This document shows positions 18,221-27,174 of a stretch of DNA of 30,000 bases, in pieces. The stretch covers positions 1-30,000 of the forward strand of contig RPFO01000250.1 of NCBI GenBank assembly GCA_009746045.1, written 5' to 3'. How positions within the stretch are numbered: the stretch's first letter is position 1; every line of letters begins with the position of its first letter. Source of the DNA: Mesostigma viride. Its lineage: Eukaryota > Streptophyta > Mesostigmatophyceae > Mesostigmatales > Mesostigmataceae. A program made the position numbers and the translations under genes. The notes beneath the pieces are model-generated. The model made no database searches. It was given only the letters and a program-made list of their open reading frames with translations, and was not told the origin of the DNA.

Positions 18221-21200
18221 TACCGCACCCTTGGCAAAATCAGGGGCCTGCGGTAAGATTGCAGCAGAAAAATTACCTTGGGCCTCCAGACACCCGGTTG
18301 CACCAAAGTGAGGCCATGGCTGGCCATCTGAGGAATGGTGATGACGGCTTCAGTCACCCGCTTGCGCATAGCCAGCTGCCGCGTGGACGTCACAGCATCC
18401 AGCGACCACTGCGTGCGCATCTTGGCAATGCTCGCCGTTGGCTGAGGCAGCACCGTCCGATGCTTGTCCCACGCCGATGAGCCCGCCGCCCGTACCTCCA
18501 CCATGCTGACCTCCACCACGCCCGCAGCCGCTGAAGGGTTGAGGCGTGCAGCCCCGGCTGAAGAACTGAAGCATGAGACCGGCACACTGGCCCGCTTCAG
18601 GCCAGCCCCATCCCAATCAGGGATGTAAGATGCCTCCTCCGCCCTATAGTCCACCTGAACCATGGCGCGAGCAAGGACATCCACCCCGAGTAGTGCGGAA
18701 TATCCACACTTGTTGACCACCAGCGCATACGCGGACACGGTGGTCATGCTAGAGGCGCGCAACGGATTGAAAATCACGTTGACTTTAACCGCCGTCATAG
18801 CGTACGGCTTACTAGCCGGACCCTGCCAACCTGACACAGACACGGGGCTTTCTACTAAGCCACCGTTCTCGTAGGTCAGGTTCAGCATGGTGGCCAAGTC
18901 TGTGCTGATGACTAGCGGCTGAGCACCGCTATCAAGCTTGACTGCGCCAACCAACGGACATGTCACCATGTCGCTCCATACATCTCCACAGGCTCCAACT
19001 GCTTGGAACGCTATGGACGGCTCACCATTGGGGTATGGAACTACCGTGGGAACCTGGGGAACTGCACTAGTGCGCTGCTGGCTACTTGTGCTGACCACTC
19101 CCGCTTGCACCACGGGCACTGCGGCTTCTACCGGCTGACGCCCGTAGGTGACGGACTCAGAATTGCGCAAGGTGCGCACATCATGCCCATCTGCGAACAA
19201 CTGGATCTCGGACACAACCGACCCCAGCCACTCAACCCCCTTCTGCCCGAAGGTGTCGACCACCTGCCGTGCTGAAAACATGGGTACGTCCACAATGAAC
19301 GGCATTGGGTACACAGGCGCCAATCGCCTACGCTGCTCCAGCCCAGCAGGGTTCGCATGCTCAAAAGCAGATTGCACCCCAGCCAGCGGCATGGAAAAGG
19401 ACGCGGGCAACTGCCCGGCAGGCAACATGGGTGCCTGCTGAAAAGAAAGCGGGCTGCGTGCCTGCTTGCCTTTGGTAGCCTCCGCAGCGTTGATCTCGAC
19501 GTCACCCGGCATGGGCGCCCAGAATGGGTCCTCCCGGTACACCGTCGCGAATTGGTTGGGGGGCGCCGTCGCCTCCTCACCATGCTTGATGGCAGCCACC
19601 TGGGCTTCCATCGAGTCGGTCTTGCCCGCCATCTCGGCGAAGTGGACCGTCTTGATGCCCGCGGCTGGACACTTGTTCATCAGGTGCCACTTCGTGTCTG
19701 CCCCATGCGGCTTCGTGCAGCGGCTTGGACACTCGCGACTAAGGTGCCCATCCTTGTCGCAAAGGTAACATTTACCGCGTGACGGGGTGGGTGCGCCCAG
19801 CGCGCCTTGCACGCCCTGCGCCTCCTGAGTCCCATCCGATGACGGCGGACGACCGCCTCCGCCTCGACCACCACCGCGACCCCGACCACCGTAGCCACTG
19901 CCGCCGCCACCACGACTGACACCGCCACTGCCACCCTGACCGCCACCGCCGCTGCCACCCTGACCGCCACCGCCGCTGCCCCCGTGACCGGCGTTGCCAC
20001 CACCCTGAGTGCCGACATATTCACCGCGCCCCGCACCAGGCAGCCGCTGGCCACCCTTGACCGCGATGGCCTTCTCCATCTCAGCCATCTTCTTGCGCAT
20101 CTCAGCCAGCTCAGACGAGATACCCTTCTCGCCTTCCGCACGCTTCCTGAGCAGCCGCTTGAATGCTGCACAGAGAGTCACCAAAGTCCACTCCCCACCG
20201 GGCGGCTCCGGAAGATCGATGGCCAGCAGGGGCACTGCACTCCGCCATAACCGGCAAGCCTTGGTCTGCGTATAATCAGGCACTTTGCCCGCAAACGCGA
20301 GAAGCCGGTCAAGGGAGAAAGCCGGATCCTCACCCTCGGCGACGGTGAACGCTCCATTCCATTCCGCGATGGCCTTGACGTGCTCAACTGGGTACTCCAG
20401 CCGCAGTTGCTGCCACAGCTGCTCTGCCGGGTCGACATCGAAGATGATCGAGTCGAGATCCGGTGTGCCCATGTCCGTGAGCGCAAACCATATGTCCGTG
20501 CGATGACATCGGTCCACGAGCGCTCGGTAATGCTGGACCAAAACCTGGACCTTCTTCTTGGTCAGGTCATGGAAAAAAAGGTGAATAAAATCCATCACCA
20601 TCTCATGGCGAAGAGGATACCCCGAGGCATAACGATAAGTGTTACAATGAGCTCGGAAGAGCTCATAGGCTTCCTCTAAAGTCGCACCCGTGCCTGCTGA
20701 GGTGAACTTCTCGCGAAGCTCCACCTTGGGCAGCGATGGCACACGAGTGGATTCGCCATGCACGCCGTACGGCATGCGGTGGGGTCGCTGGACGTCGTCG
20801 CCCTCACCCCATGGTATGCTGGCTACCTCCCGATCGACTTGGCCCCAGCCGAAGTCTGACCGAGTGCCGCCAAGCCTGGGCCGCCCTGCGGTGCCACCCA
20901 ACGGCGTTGCTGCCGCCGTCATGGGTGGCCGACCTGTGCTAAACAAGCCACCTGATGCTCCCCCCCTGGGGGCTGCACCATACCCGCCGCGCCACGATAA
21001 CGTGCCTTGGTTGGGTGCCCGTAGGTTCCCCCCCAGCGTATAAGATGCGTCGGCAGTCGACCGGGTGCCTACCCGACCGACGTTCGGCTGCAGCTCGTCA
21101 TCCTGCGCCATTTCCCCGTCGCCCCGCCGTTGACCGCTTGGTCCGACGCGTGGCTGACTGGGCTCAACGTTGCGTAGTGGACCTGTCCCACTGCGCTCTT

Positions 21201-21822
21201 CGTCGAAGTGTCCGCGTTGGTCACGCAGCGCCTCATGTCGCCGCGCTTCCTCGGCAGCGGCCTCCTCGTCGGCAGCCTGCCTGGCCTCGGCGTCGCGTTG
21301 GGCCGCAGCTTGGCAGGCGCGTGCAGCTTCCGTGGTTGCCTCCTCCTGCCGCCGTTGCTCAGCGCGCTCCGTAGCACGCCTCGCTTCAGCCGTAGATTCC
21401 GCGCGCTCCAAAGCAAGTCGCACAGTTTCTTCAACAAGCGTCGCCTGTTGCGATAACTGCGTCGCTTGCTGAGCTCGGAGTGCCGCCAGCTCTGCCGCTT
21501 GCTCTTGCAGCAGGCGCAGCACTTGGGTAAGAGCACCACCGTCCCCTGCCGAAGAAAGGGAAGGCGCTCCATTACCTAACAAAGCGGTGTCCGCACTAGT
21601 GCCGAGACGACCGCTGGGCGGGTCAGTTGCTTGACCGCCCGTAGCTGCCGGCGCTGACCCACCACTGCCTGATGCTGTGGGGTCAGTTCCTGACATGTTG
21701 ATGGTGGTATCGACCCTGGAGAGCTCCTGCCCGTCGGTGTCGACGCCCGTGTTGGCACAGCCTGCGTGGCTTGCCAAAAACGCTGTGACCGACCTAGTGT
21801 GATATGACATAAACTGCCACAA
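18220..21822 (-). CDS. Gag-protease polyprotein of the young element
   Basis: The open frame has 1200 codons; the real start may be the Met about 43 residues in. Residues about 95-220 are an Ala/Glu/Gln/Arg-rich coiled coil. A capsid-like helical segment spans roughly 366-590. A Lys/Glu helix is followed by a Gly-rich RGG-type stretch at about 615-670. A CCHC knuckle (Cys-x2-Cys-x4-His-x4-Cys) is at 685-698. The protease active site Asp-Ser-Gly-Ala has Asp964, and the later Leu-Leu-Gly-Val-Asp segment is the second retropepsin motif. The last 18 or so codons overlap the start of the methyltransferase frame. Gag would form particles around the element RNA, and the protease would cut the polyprotein. 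No internal stops are present. Confidence 0.88.
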   Translation of the reverse strand: MWQFMSYHTRSVTAFLASHAGCANTGVDTDGQELSRVDTTINMSGTDPTASGSGGSAPAATGGQATDPPSGRLGTSADTALLGNGAPSLSSAGDGGALTQVLRLLQEQAAELAALRAQQATQLSQQATLVEETVRLALERAESTAEARRATERAEQRRQEEATTEAARACQAAAQRDAEARQAADEEAAAEEARRHEALRDQRGHFDEERSGTGPLRNVEPSQPRVGPSGQRRGDGEMAQDDELQPNVGRVGTRSTADASYTLGGNLRAPNQGTLSWRGGYGAAPRGGASGGLFSTGRPPMTAAATPLGGTAGRPRLGGTRSDFGWGQVDREVASIPWGEGDDVQRPHRMPYGVHGESTRVPSLPKVELREKFTSAGTGATLEEAYELFRAHCNTYRYASGYPLRHEMVMDFIHLFFHDLTKKKVQVLVQHYRALVDRCHRTDIWFALTDMGTPDLDSIIFDVDPAEQLWQQLRLEYPVEHVKAIAEWNGAFTVAEGEDPAFSLDRLLAFAGKVPDYTQTKACRLWRSAVPLLAIDLPEPPGGEWTLVTLCAAFKRLLRKRAEGEKGISSELAEMRKKMAEMEKAIAVKGGQRLPGAGRGEYVGTQGGGNAGHGGSGGGGQGGSGGGGQGGSGGVSRGGGGSGYGGRGRGGGRGGGGRPPSSDGTQEAQGVQGALGAPTPSRGKCYLCDKDGHLSRECPSRCTKPHGADTKWHLMNKCPAAGIKTVHFAEMAGKTDSMEAQVAAIKHGEEATAPPNQFATVYREDPFWAPMPGDVEINAAEATKGKQARSPLSFQQAPMLPAGQLPASFSMPLAGVQSAFEHANPAGLEQRRRLAPVYPMPFIVDVPMFSARQVVDTFGQKGVEWLGSVVSEIQLFADGHDVRTLRNSESVTYGRQPVEAAVPVVQAGVVSTSSQQRTSAVPQVPTVVPYPNGEPSIAFQAVGACGDVWSDMVTCPLVGAVKLDSGAQPLVISTDLATMLNLTYENGGLVESPVSVSGWQGPASKPYAMTAVKVNVIFNPLRASSMTTVSAYALVVNKCGYSALLGVDVLARAMVQVDYRAEEASYIPDWDGAGLKRASVPVSCFSSSAGAARLNPSAAAGVVEVSMVEVRAAGSSAWDKHRTVLPQPTASIAKMRTQWSLDAVTSTRQLAMRKRVTEAVITIPQMASHGLTLVQPGVWRPKVIFLLQSYRRPLILPRVR

Positions 21823-21955
21823 CCACTACCAAGTAGCAACGGTCTAATCTGAAAGACTTAATGGTTGATCAGGCCACTATGTGTGCTAGTCTTCCCCAGA
21901 AAACTGCACACCGTCTCTCTTTGCTGAAATGAAAATGTTCCTTTGCAGATGGAGC

Positions 21956-21968
21956 TAGTCTCTTCGAG
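21956..21968 (-). promoter_or_regulatory. Putative self-priming primer-binding site
   Basis: The minus strand reads CTCGAAGAGACTA directly after the end of L. It is exactly complementary to TAGTCTCTTCGAG on the same strand inside L (22373-22385). No tRNA-type site starting with TGG is seen at this boundary. In Tf1/sushi-type elements the primer site just after the LTR pairs with the first bases of the element RNA, which are then cleaved to form the primer. The position adjacent to L supports that function. Confidence 0.6.
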
Positions 21969-23222
21969 TAATGAAAAGAGGGCTCTCAGCCGAGGACAAG
22001 GAACTGTCCCTCGTGCCTGATGACCACCTTCTTGATCCCCTTGTGTACCGTCGCGTGCCGCGTTTGAATATCCTTGCTGGGGCGTTAGCTAGACGCTCCA
22101 ACTACTCTAATTGCGACAATATGATGGTGCAAGAGGGTGCTTTTGCCTCCCCTGCTATAGAACAATGCTTTCACAACACACACTTTGCACAGTCTGATGA
22201 TGAAGCCGCACATGCGGAATTTATTGAGAAAGTTAATACAATTACAACACGTTGATAGTCTCAATATCGATGCACTCCATGCTCACGAGCCCGCAGTTAG
22301 GCAGCGCTCCATGACATGCTACCGGCCTTGCTCCCAAGGAAAGGGAGAAACACGAAGGCCACTAACGAGAGACTCGAAGAGACTACACGCTGCGTGAGAG
22401 TCCTCTTCGACTATGAACCAAACCATTCGTCATGCATGCCACACGCATGACACACGCCACACTTGTCAGTCCAGCCAGGAATGCCAAAACTATCTTGCTG
22501 CCTGAACCATGCAAATAGAAACCGCATTCCAGTTGCCGTCCTGGCTTTCTACCACACATGCCAACAAAAGCAGGAAGGCATCCCGACAAATCTAAATTGC
22601 TACCCTGTTGCCGATCTCATCTCCTAGAGGCTCCGGCATTTCTGTCCCTGGGAATGTCCGACATTGAGTCACGTCCAGCAAGGTCGAAGCATAATATCCT
22701 TCAGACAATCTGCACGCTCACACCTTGCGTGTGAGTGGCCCAGCAAACATTGCGTCTAATCGTTCCTTTCTAGAAGAAATCCCTTTGTAGGGCTGCCAGC
22801 GATTTCGCATTCATTCCAGCGATCTGGCTCCGCACCGCAAATTGTCCTTTTCATTTTCTGTCCAGTCCTCATAACGTTGACCCGCTATTCTACACCACAA
22901 AGACACCTGGCCTGTCAATAGCCTCGGCGCTGTTGAAGTCCAGCAGTCCAGCTTCAGCTCCAGCTGTCCACTAACACGCGTATGATCCTCTCGACGCTGC
23001 GCACTTGTGCTGCCGTCCGCTCAAGTCAGTGCTGCGCGCCCAGCTGTGCCTGGCCCGGCGCGCATGCACGTACACTTTCGTCCGCTCTTATGCTGCAAGT
23101 GCTAGTGTCCCCCCCGGTCACTAGCCTTTGTCGAAAATGCGTAGAAAACAAATTCCTTGCGCACGTCACCGGTCTTGTGCATAGTGGGCGCCGCCCGGAT
23201 GACATAGCTCGCGTCCGTGACA
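21969..23222 (-). repeat. L repeat, 5' copy
   Basis: This is the promoter-bearing copy at the 5' side. Unlike the 3' copy it is not preceded by B on its outer side: the next bases are the CACC duplication. Its outer end is the element terminus TGTCACG (minus strand). Relative to 12227-13476 it has an extra 4-bp unit in the CATGCATGCC region (near 22434), an extra G near 22678, and one C fewer near 22851. Confidence 0.9.
22373..22385 (-). promoter_or_regulatory. Putative start of R / 5' end of element RNA
   Basis: The minus strand TAGTCTCTTCGAG pairs perfectly with the 13 bases following L. By analogy with Tf1 self-priming, transcription should start here, giving R+U5 of about 415 bases. No strong TATA box is evident about 25-30 bases upstream, so the start site is inferred from complementarity alone. 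Confidence 0.45.
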
Positions 23223-23226
23223 CACC
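23223..23226 (+). repeat. Right target-site duplication (CACC)
   Basis: CACC follows the element terminus CGTGACA and matches 12081-12084. Confidence 0.65.
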
Positions 23227-24045
23227 CACTATACCACAGTACTGTTACGGGGACAATCATGTCCAAACTAGAACTGCACGTAACCTAGGAACAACCGAGG
23301 CCAAGGACCTAATTTACGTCCGTAACTACAACGAATTGTTACGCGACGTAACAGTGGTGGTGCCGTCAAGGACCACTACACCTATCATTTCCGAGTCCAC
23401 TTCATTTAAAAATATAGTGGATCACACACAAGAGTACTCTATTGCTATGGATATGCCTTCCAAGTGATAGGCTAGGATATAATGGCACGCAAACGCGACA
23501 GCCTTGAGCACCGGTTTCAGCAGCCGGGTCCCGGTTACGCTTGAGGCGGTGCCGGGCGGCCACGACCTTGGGGTCCTGGCGGTAGAGCGGGCCGGGGCGT
23601 CGGCGGGGCATGACCGGTGCTAACATATAATGACTGGCTAGCTAGAGCTTTTCAGTGCTTTTCCATTAGCGGGTATTTCCTCGTAAATGGTGGGAGAGCG
23701 ATCGCAGCAATGGTGCTCACCACTACTCCCGGCCAGTTAGGCTCGAAACACACGCCCTGATATAGCAAGCTGTTTTCGGCCCCACCGTCTAGGTCATCTA
23801 GTCGCTCTACACGTAAGCCAGCCATATTTTCAATGCACACTTGAGGCTACACATTTCCATCTCCATTCATATTCATCATCCTGAACGACTCGAAAACGCG
23901 AAAAAGATACTGGCAGGCTCAAGCTACCATGGTCCGGATTCTTCCGATTTCTGGCCTGTGCGTGTTGTCTTCTTGATATTGGCAGGGCCCTGCCCCTGCC
24001 AACAACAACGGTATTTCAAGTACCTTGATCCCACCTCACAGCACG
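23227..24045. other. Flank of the young element, nothing recognised
   Basis: A plus-strand frame continues out of the L repeat to a stop at 23465-23467; about 80 of its codons lie in the flank, but they match nothing I know. A GC-rich patch at about 23510-23620 differs in composition from its surroundings. With the young element removed, this sequence was continuous with 12080 and leftward, so it may belong to the old gypsy element's 5' side or to host DNA. Confidence 0.35.
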
Positions 24046-25620
24046 TCATGACAGCTGACCTCCTCAGCATCCTGCCGAGCCACACGCTTGTAGACCATTT
24101 TGCCAAAGGCACCAAGTTTCGGCCATGGGTCAAATGCAGGTGCATGCACCACAGAGGTGAATGCACTGCTGTCAGAAACGCTGCGCAAATTCTGCAATGC
24201 CATTTGCACGGACCTCCAGCTTGCTCCCATTGCCATGGACCCATGGTTTGGCGCAGTCATTCACGAATGCGATGCACGTCTCACAAGGCTTGATTACTGT
24301 CTACGGCAGGCCCACCGCACCACCTGGCTCAACACCACGGATGACGCACTTCTTGACCACGTCAAGCAGGACTTACTAATCACGTGTGTTGACAAGATTG
24401 CCAACAGATTTGCTTTTATCTGTGCAAGAAGCACTACCTTGCTACTGTGCACCACGAGTTGGCGTCCGGCACTACCTATGTTCAGCGTACGGCACAGTCT
24501 ACCACCAGCCTATCACTGCGGCTCATCGGGCTTTTCTGCAAAGCCAGCACATTGTTGCTAGGGTCTTTCATAAGCGGCAGCGACGCGCCACCACCACTAC
24601 GTTCCCATATCTGTATCCAACTCTTATTATGAAGCTTCACCAAATTCCTGTTGCTTTACGCACCATTACGGCGTCGCATCCCGCCTCACTGATGCCTTAA
24701 TCGAAACTCATCTGCCATGCTTTGAATGCTCTTCTCCCCGACGCCAGTGCATTATGGTGGGTGGAGGTTTTGTCGAATGCCGGGTATGACTGTGCTGGTA
24801 GTTGGATCGTCATAGACTCAGCCCAAGTATGCACGCGCCTTCGGTCGCGCTTAGCGGTTCTAAGACAGATGCAGAGAAGCGTAAACCTATGCCCATAGCC
24901 ACCTACGATTTCACCACTCTATACACCACATTACATTTGCACGATTTGAAAGCTCGTTTAGATAGCCTCATTACTCGTTTGTATGCACGTAGGCCTCACG
25001 GGCGAGACCGCCTACACGTGTGTGTCTCTCGGACCAAGACTGACCACGGCAACGTGGCTCTCAGGGATTGCGGCAGGTGCTATCGTGCGGGATGCTTATA
25101 ACTACATAATCACGAAGGCTGACCTTGTTCATGGGATCTCTTATCTTTTATACCTTCATTTTTGTTGTGGGTGACGTATACCAACACGCTATTGGCATCC
25201 CTATGGGCACTAACTGTGCTGGGCTCCACTAACTGTAAACCTGTATTCATACACTTATGAGCTTGCATTAATGGAGAATCTCACTGCCTAAAATGACGAT
25301 GTTCTCATCAAGCGTTTTATCCACACATATCGATAAATTGATGATGTCATTGCTTTTGACAACCCTGATTTTGCAACCCATTTGTATACTAGGCTTACAA
25401 CGGGTCTGCCGGGCATCTACCCACAAGCGTCCCTCACATTGAAGCTTGCGTCGGAGGATACTAGTTGCAATTACCTCGATCTTAACATTACACGTACCAA
25501 GAAGGGCTGGCGTACGGCTATCTATGATAAGCGCAAGGATCCTGAATACCAGCAAATTCCTTTTATTAGCTACCCACGTATTCAGTCTCCTTTCCCACAC
25601 AGCGAAATATGGTGTTGTTC
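24046..25620 (+). pseudogene. Decayed reverse transcriptase ORF of a non-gypsy family
   Basis: Pieces in shifting plus-strand frames occur in the order expected for an RT family common in aquatic eukaryotes. An Asp-Lys-x-Ala-Asn-Arg segment leads into a Cys-Lys-Lys-His-Tyr-Leu segment (24390-24500). A Lys-Leu-His-x-x-Pro-Val segment lies at 24630-24660. A Thr-Tyr-Asp-Phe-Thr-Thr-Leu-Tyr-Thr-Thr motif with the first catalytic Asp lies at 24895-24935. Gly-Ile-Pro-Met-Gly-Thr-Asn-Cys-Ala is at about 25190-25222. At 25340-25360 is Ile-Asp-Asp-Val, whose preceding Tyr codon is replaced by TAA, followed by Tyr-Leu-Asp-Leu and a Tyr-Asp-Lys-Arg segment at about 25470-25540. Frameshifts and stops make it non-functional. 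I cannot assign it to Penelope-like or another named clade from sequence alone. Confidence 0.6.
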
Positions 25621-25776
25621 TTAGCCAGTTGCATCGTTTTCCCCGTCTTTTGTTCTTATCGTGTCGATTTTCCGGTGAAATGGGTGTTAGTTTATTTCCA
25701 TATAACAGTTAAGGTGACCCAGGTATGCCAAAAATAGCCTGAAATGCCTAGTTGTGCCTAAATTGGGGTGCCCGCA

Positions 25777-26193
25777 TTAATAAGGCGCGCCCTGCGACCA
25801 AGGTAGCCAGTGTACTGTAGATATATCGTCATCCGGCATAAGTGTAAAGACCTGGTTCATGCCCATGAGTGCATGGAAGACTTCCAGTGGGCTGGGGGTG
25901 TCATTGTTAGGGCCCGGGTCCCATACTTTGTGTTGTTCCGTCGCCAGGAGCCAGTAACGACGCATAGCCAGGTTCCAAGAGGAGATAAACCGGCGGACCA
26001 CGGCACCTCTCGTGTACGCGGCACGTAACGTGAATACGGTCTCGTTGCGAACTTGCCATATGGTGTGAAGCATCGTCGTGCGTAGCCATATCCATGCCAT
26101 CTGGTTGGCTGTGAGGCTTGCGTCCCGTAATCCCGTGATGCCGAAAATAACCGTAGATAGTGTGACGGTGGTGGGGGGAGCTGTAATAGCCAT
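25777..26193 (-). pseudogene. Possible C-terminal tail of a non-LTR retrotransposon
   Basis: A 138-codon minus-strand frame contains a Trp-x-Trp-Leu-Arg segment followed by Ile-Trp-Gln-Val-Arg-Asn-Glu-Thr-Val-Phe, and a later basic Trp-rich helix. This resembles the region after the RT of plant-type LINE elements (the zf-RVT neighbourhood, with its Ile-Trp-x-x-Arg-Asn motif). No Cys/His zinc ligands are complete and no RT or endonuclease is next to it, so this would be a truncated relic. The call rests on one motif. Confidence 0.35.
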
Positions 26194-26281
26194 CCACTTG
26201 GCCCATATACCCAGCAGCCATTGCCAAACCCCTGCGAGTTGGCAGTCCAGAAATCTGTGCTAAATTGTTTCATCTGGAAAG

Positions 26282-26730
26282 TTGCATAAGCACGCCGCCG
26301 CGTGGGAGTACCGGTGGTGCAGTTGGGAATTGACCCCGATGGCCCGATGCATAAGCAGGTGCTGGACGTCGGTGGCCCGCTTGTCGCTTATCGTGTCGAT
26401 TTCATCAAGGCTCTTGTTGAACTCTTGCATCGTTTGTTGGTCAAAGATTATGACCGGTATTATTTAGTAGTAGCCGGGTGTTGAAGGGTTATTCCGTATC
26501 GTGCAGCTTCGTCGCTGCGAACGCGTTCTTGTCCGACACGGTTGCCCGAACGAGGAAACGTCAACGGTCTTCGCTATCGTTGGGTGGCCGTATGGAAGCC
26601 GTTGCGTCCCCAGCTTTTTCAAGTACTAATTTGCATTTCCATTCGTGTTTACATGAACCTTTTGCAAACGTTCGACGAGCAGCGCGCGGCGAAGGACAAG
26701 GTGAGTGTGCCACGTGGCACGTCTAATTAA
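26282..26730 (+). other. Possible exon fragments upstream of the coiled-coil gene
   Basis: A frame at 26322-26470, preceded by a GTGCAG acceptor-like site, encodes a soluble helical segment with Leu/Val heptads that I do not recognise. A further short frame ends at 26700 in AAG followed by GTGAGTG, a strong donor-like site, with a TACTAAT branch-point-like word at 26625-26631. These look like exon edges, but the phase to the next exon at 27175 does not fit, so they may belong to another gene or be accidental. Confidence 0.25.
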
Positions 26731-27174
26731 GAGCCTACCCAGGACTTGCCTACTGTACACGAGTATTTTGCACGTGTTTTCAAACGTGATTTTACGCGAC
26801 CAGTACAGAGATGAGCCGTAGACAGTGGGTATGGCGTGAACAGGCCAACCCGCGGTCCCCGGCACGGTTGGGCACAAACAAAACAGTAACATGACGATGG
26901 CGATAATTAAAGTATAATGGGGTAATGAGCGGCGTCGACTGTAGGATTGCTTAGTAGCGTTGTAGAACGTACCGGGCATGCGTAAGCATGGAGAAAAAAG
27001 CTCTTCGTTGAGACTGCCTGTAAGGGCAGTAGTAGTAATTTATCCCGACAAGACAGAATTAACCGAAGAATGGCACAGAGATGGACGGCATCCCGCTGGC
27101 ATTTCTTCCCGACTAGCCTTTAAGTCTGAATGATATGATATAGGCGCACATCGTTATTGGAACGTCTACAAGCC

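Larger units (their letters stand above)
12085..23222 (-). mobile_element. Young Ty3/gypsy-type element with split direct repeats, DNA methyltransferase and PHD finger
   Basis: On the minus strand the order is: repeat L (21969-23222), self-complementary primer site, Gag-protease (18220-21822), cytosine-5 methyltransferase (17186-18220), RT, RNase H and integrase (14350-17277), integrase tail with PHD finger (13647-14357), polypurine tract, repeat B (13478-13621), second L (12227-13476), second B (12084-12227). The outer ends in element orientation are TGTCACG and CGCGACA, a TG...CA pair, flanked by CACC on both sides. The two L copies differ only by a 4-bp and two 1-bp indels, and the B copies look identical, so the insertion is recent. 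Pol contains two single-base-type frameshifts. The L-internal-B-L-B order equals an ordinary element with LTR = B+L that has been circularly permuted at the B/L junction. Confidence 0.85.

Noticed and set aside
21100-21480. Ser/Arg/Ala-rich plus-strand ORFs opposite gag
   Set aside because: They mirror the Ala/Glu/Arg coiled-coil codons of the gag frame on the other strand.
21940-21968. tRNA primer-binding site after the 5' L repeat
   Set aside because: No TGG-started tRNA complement is found at the boundary; the self-complementary site explains it better.
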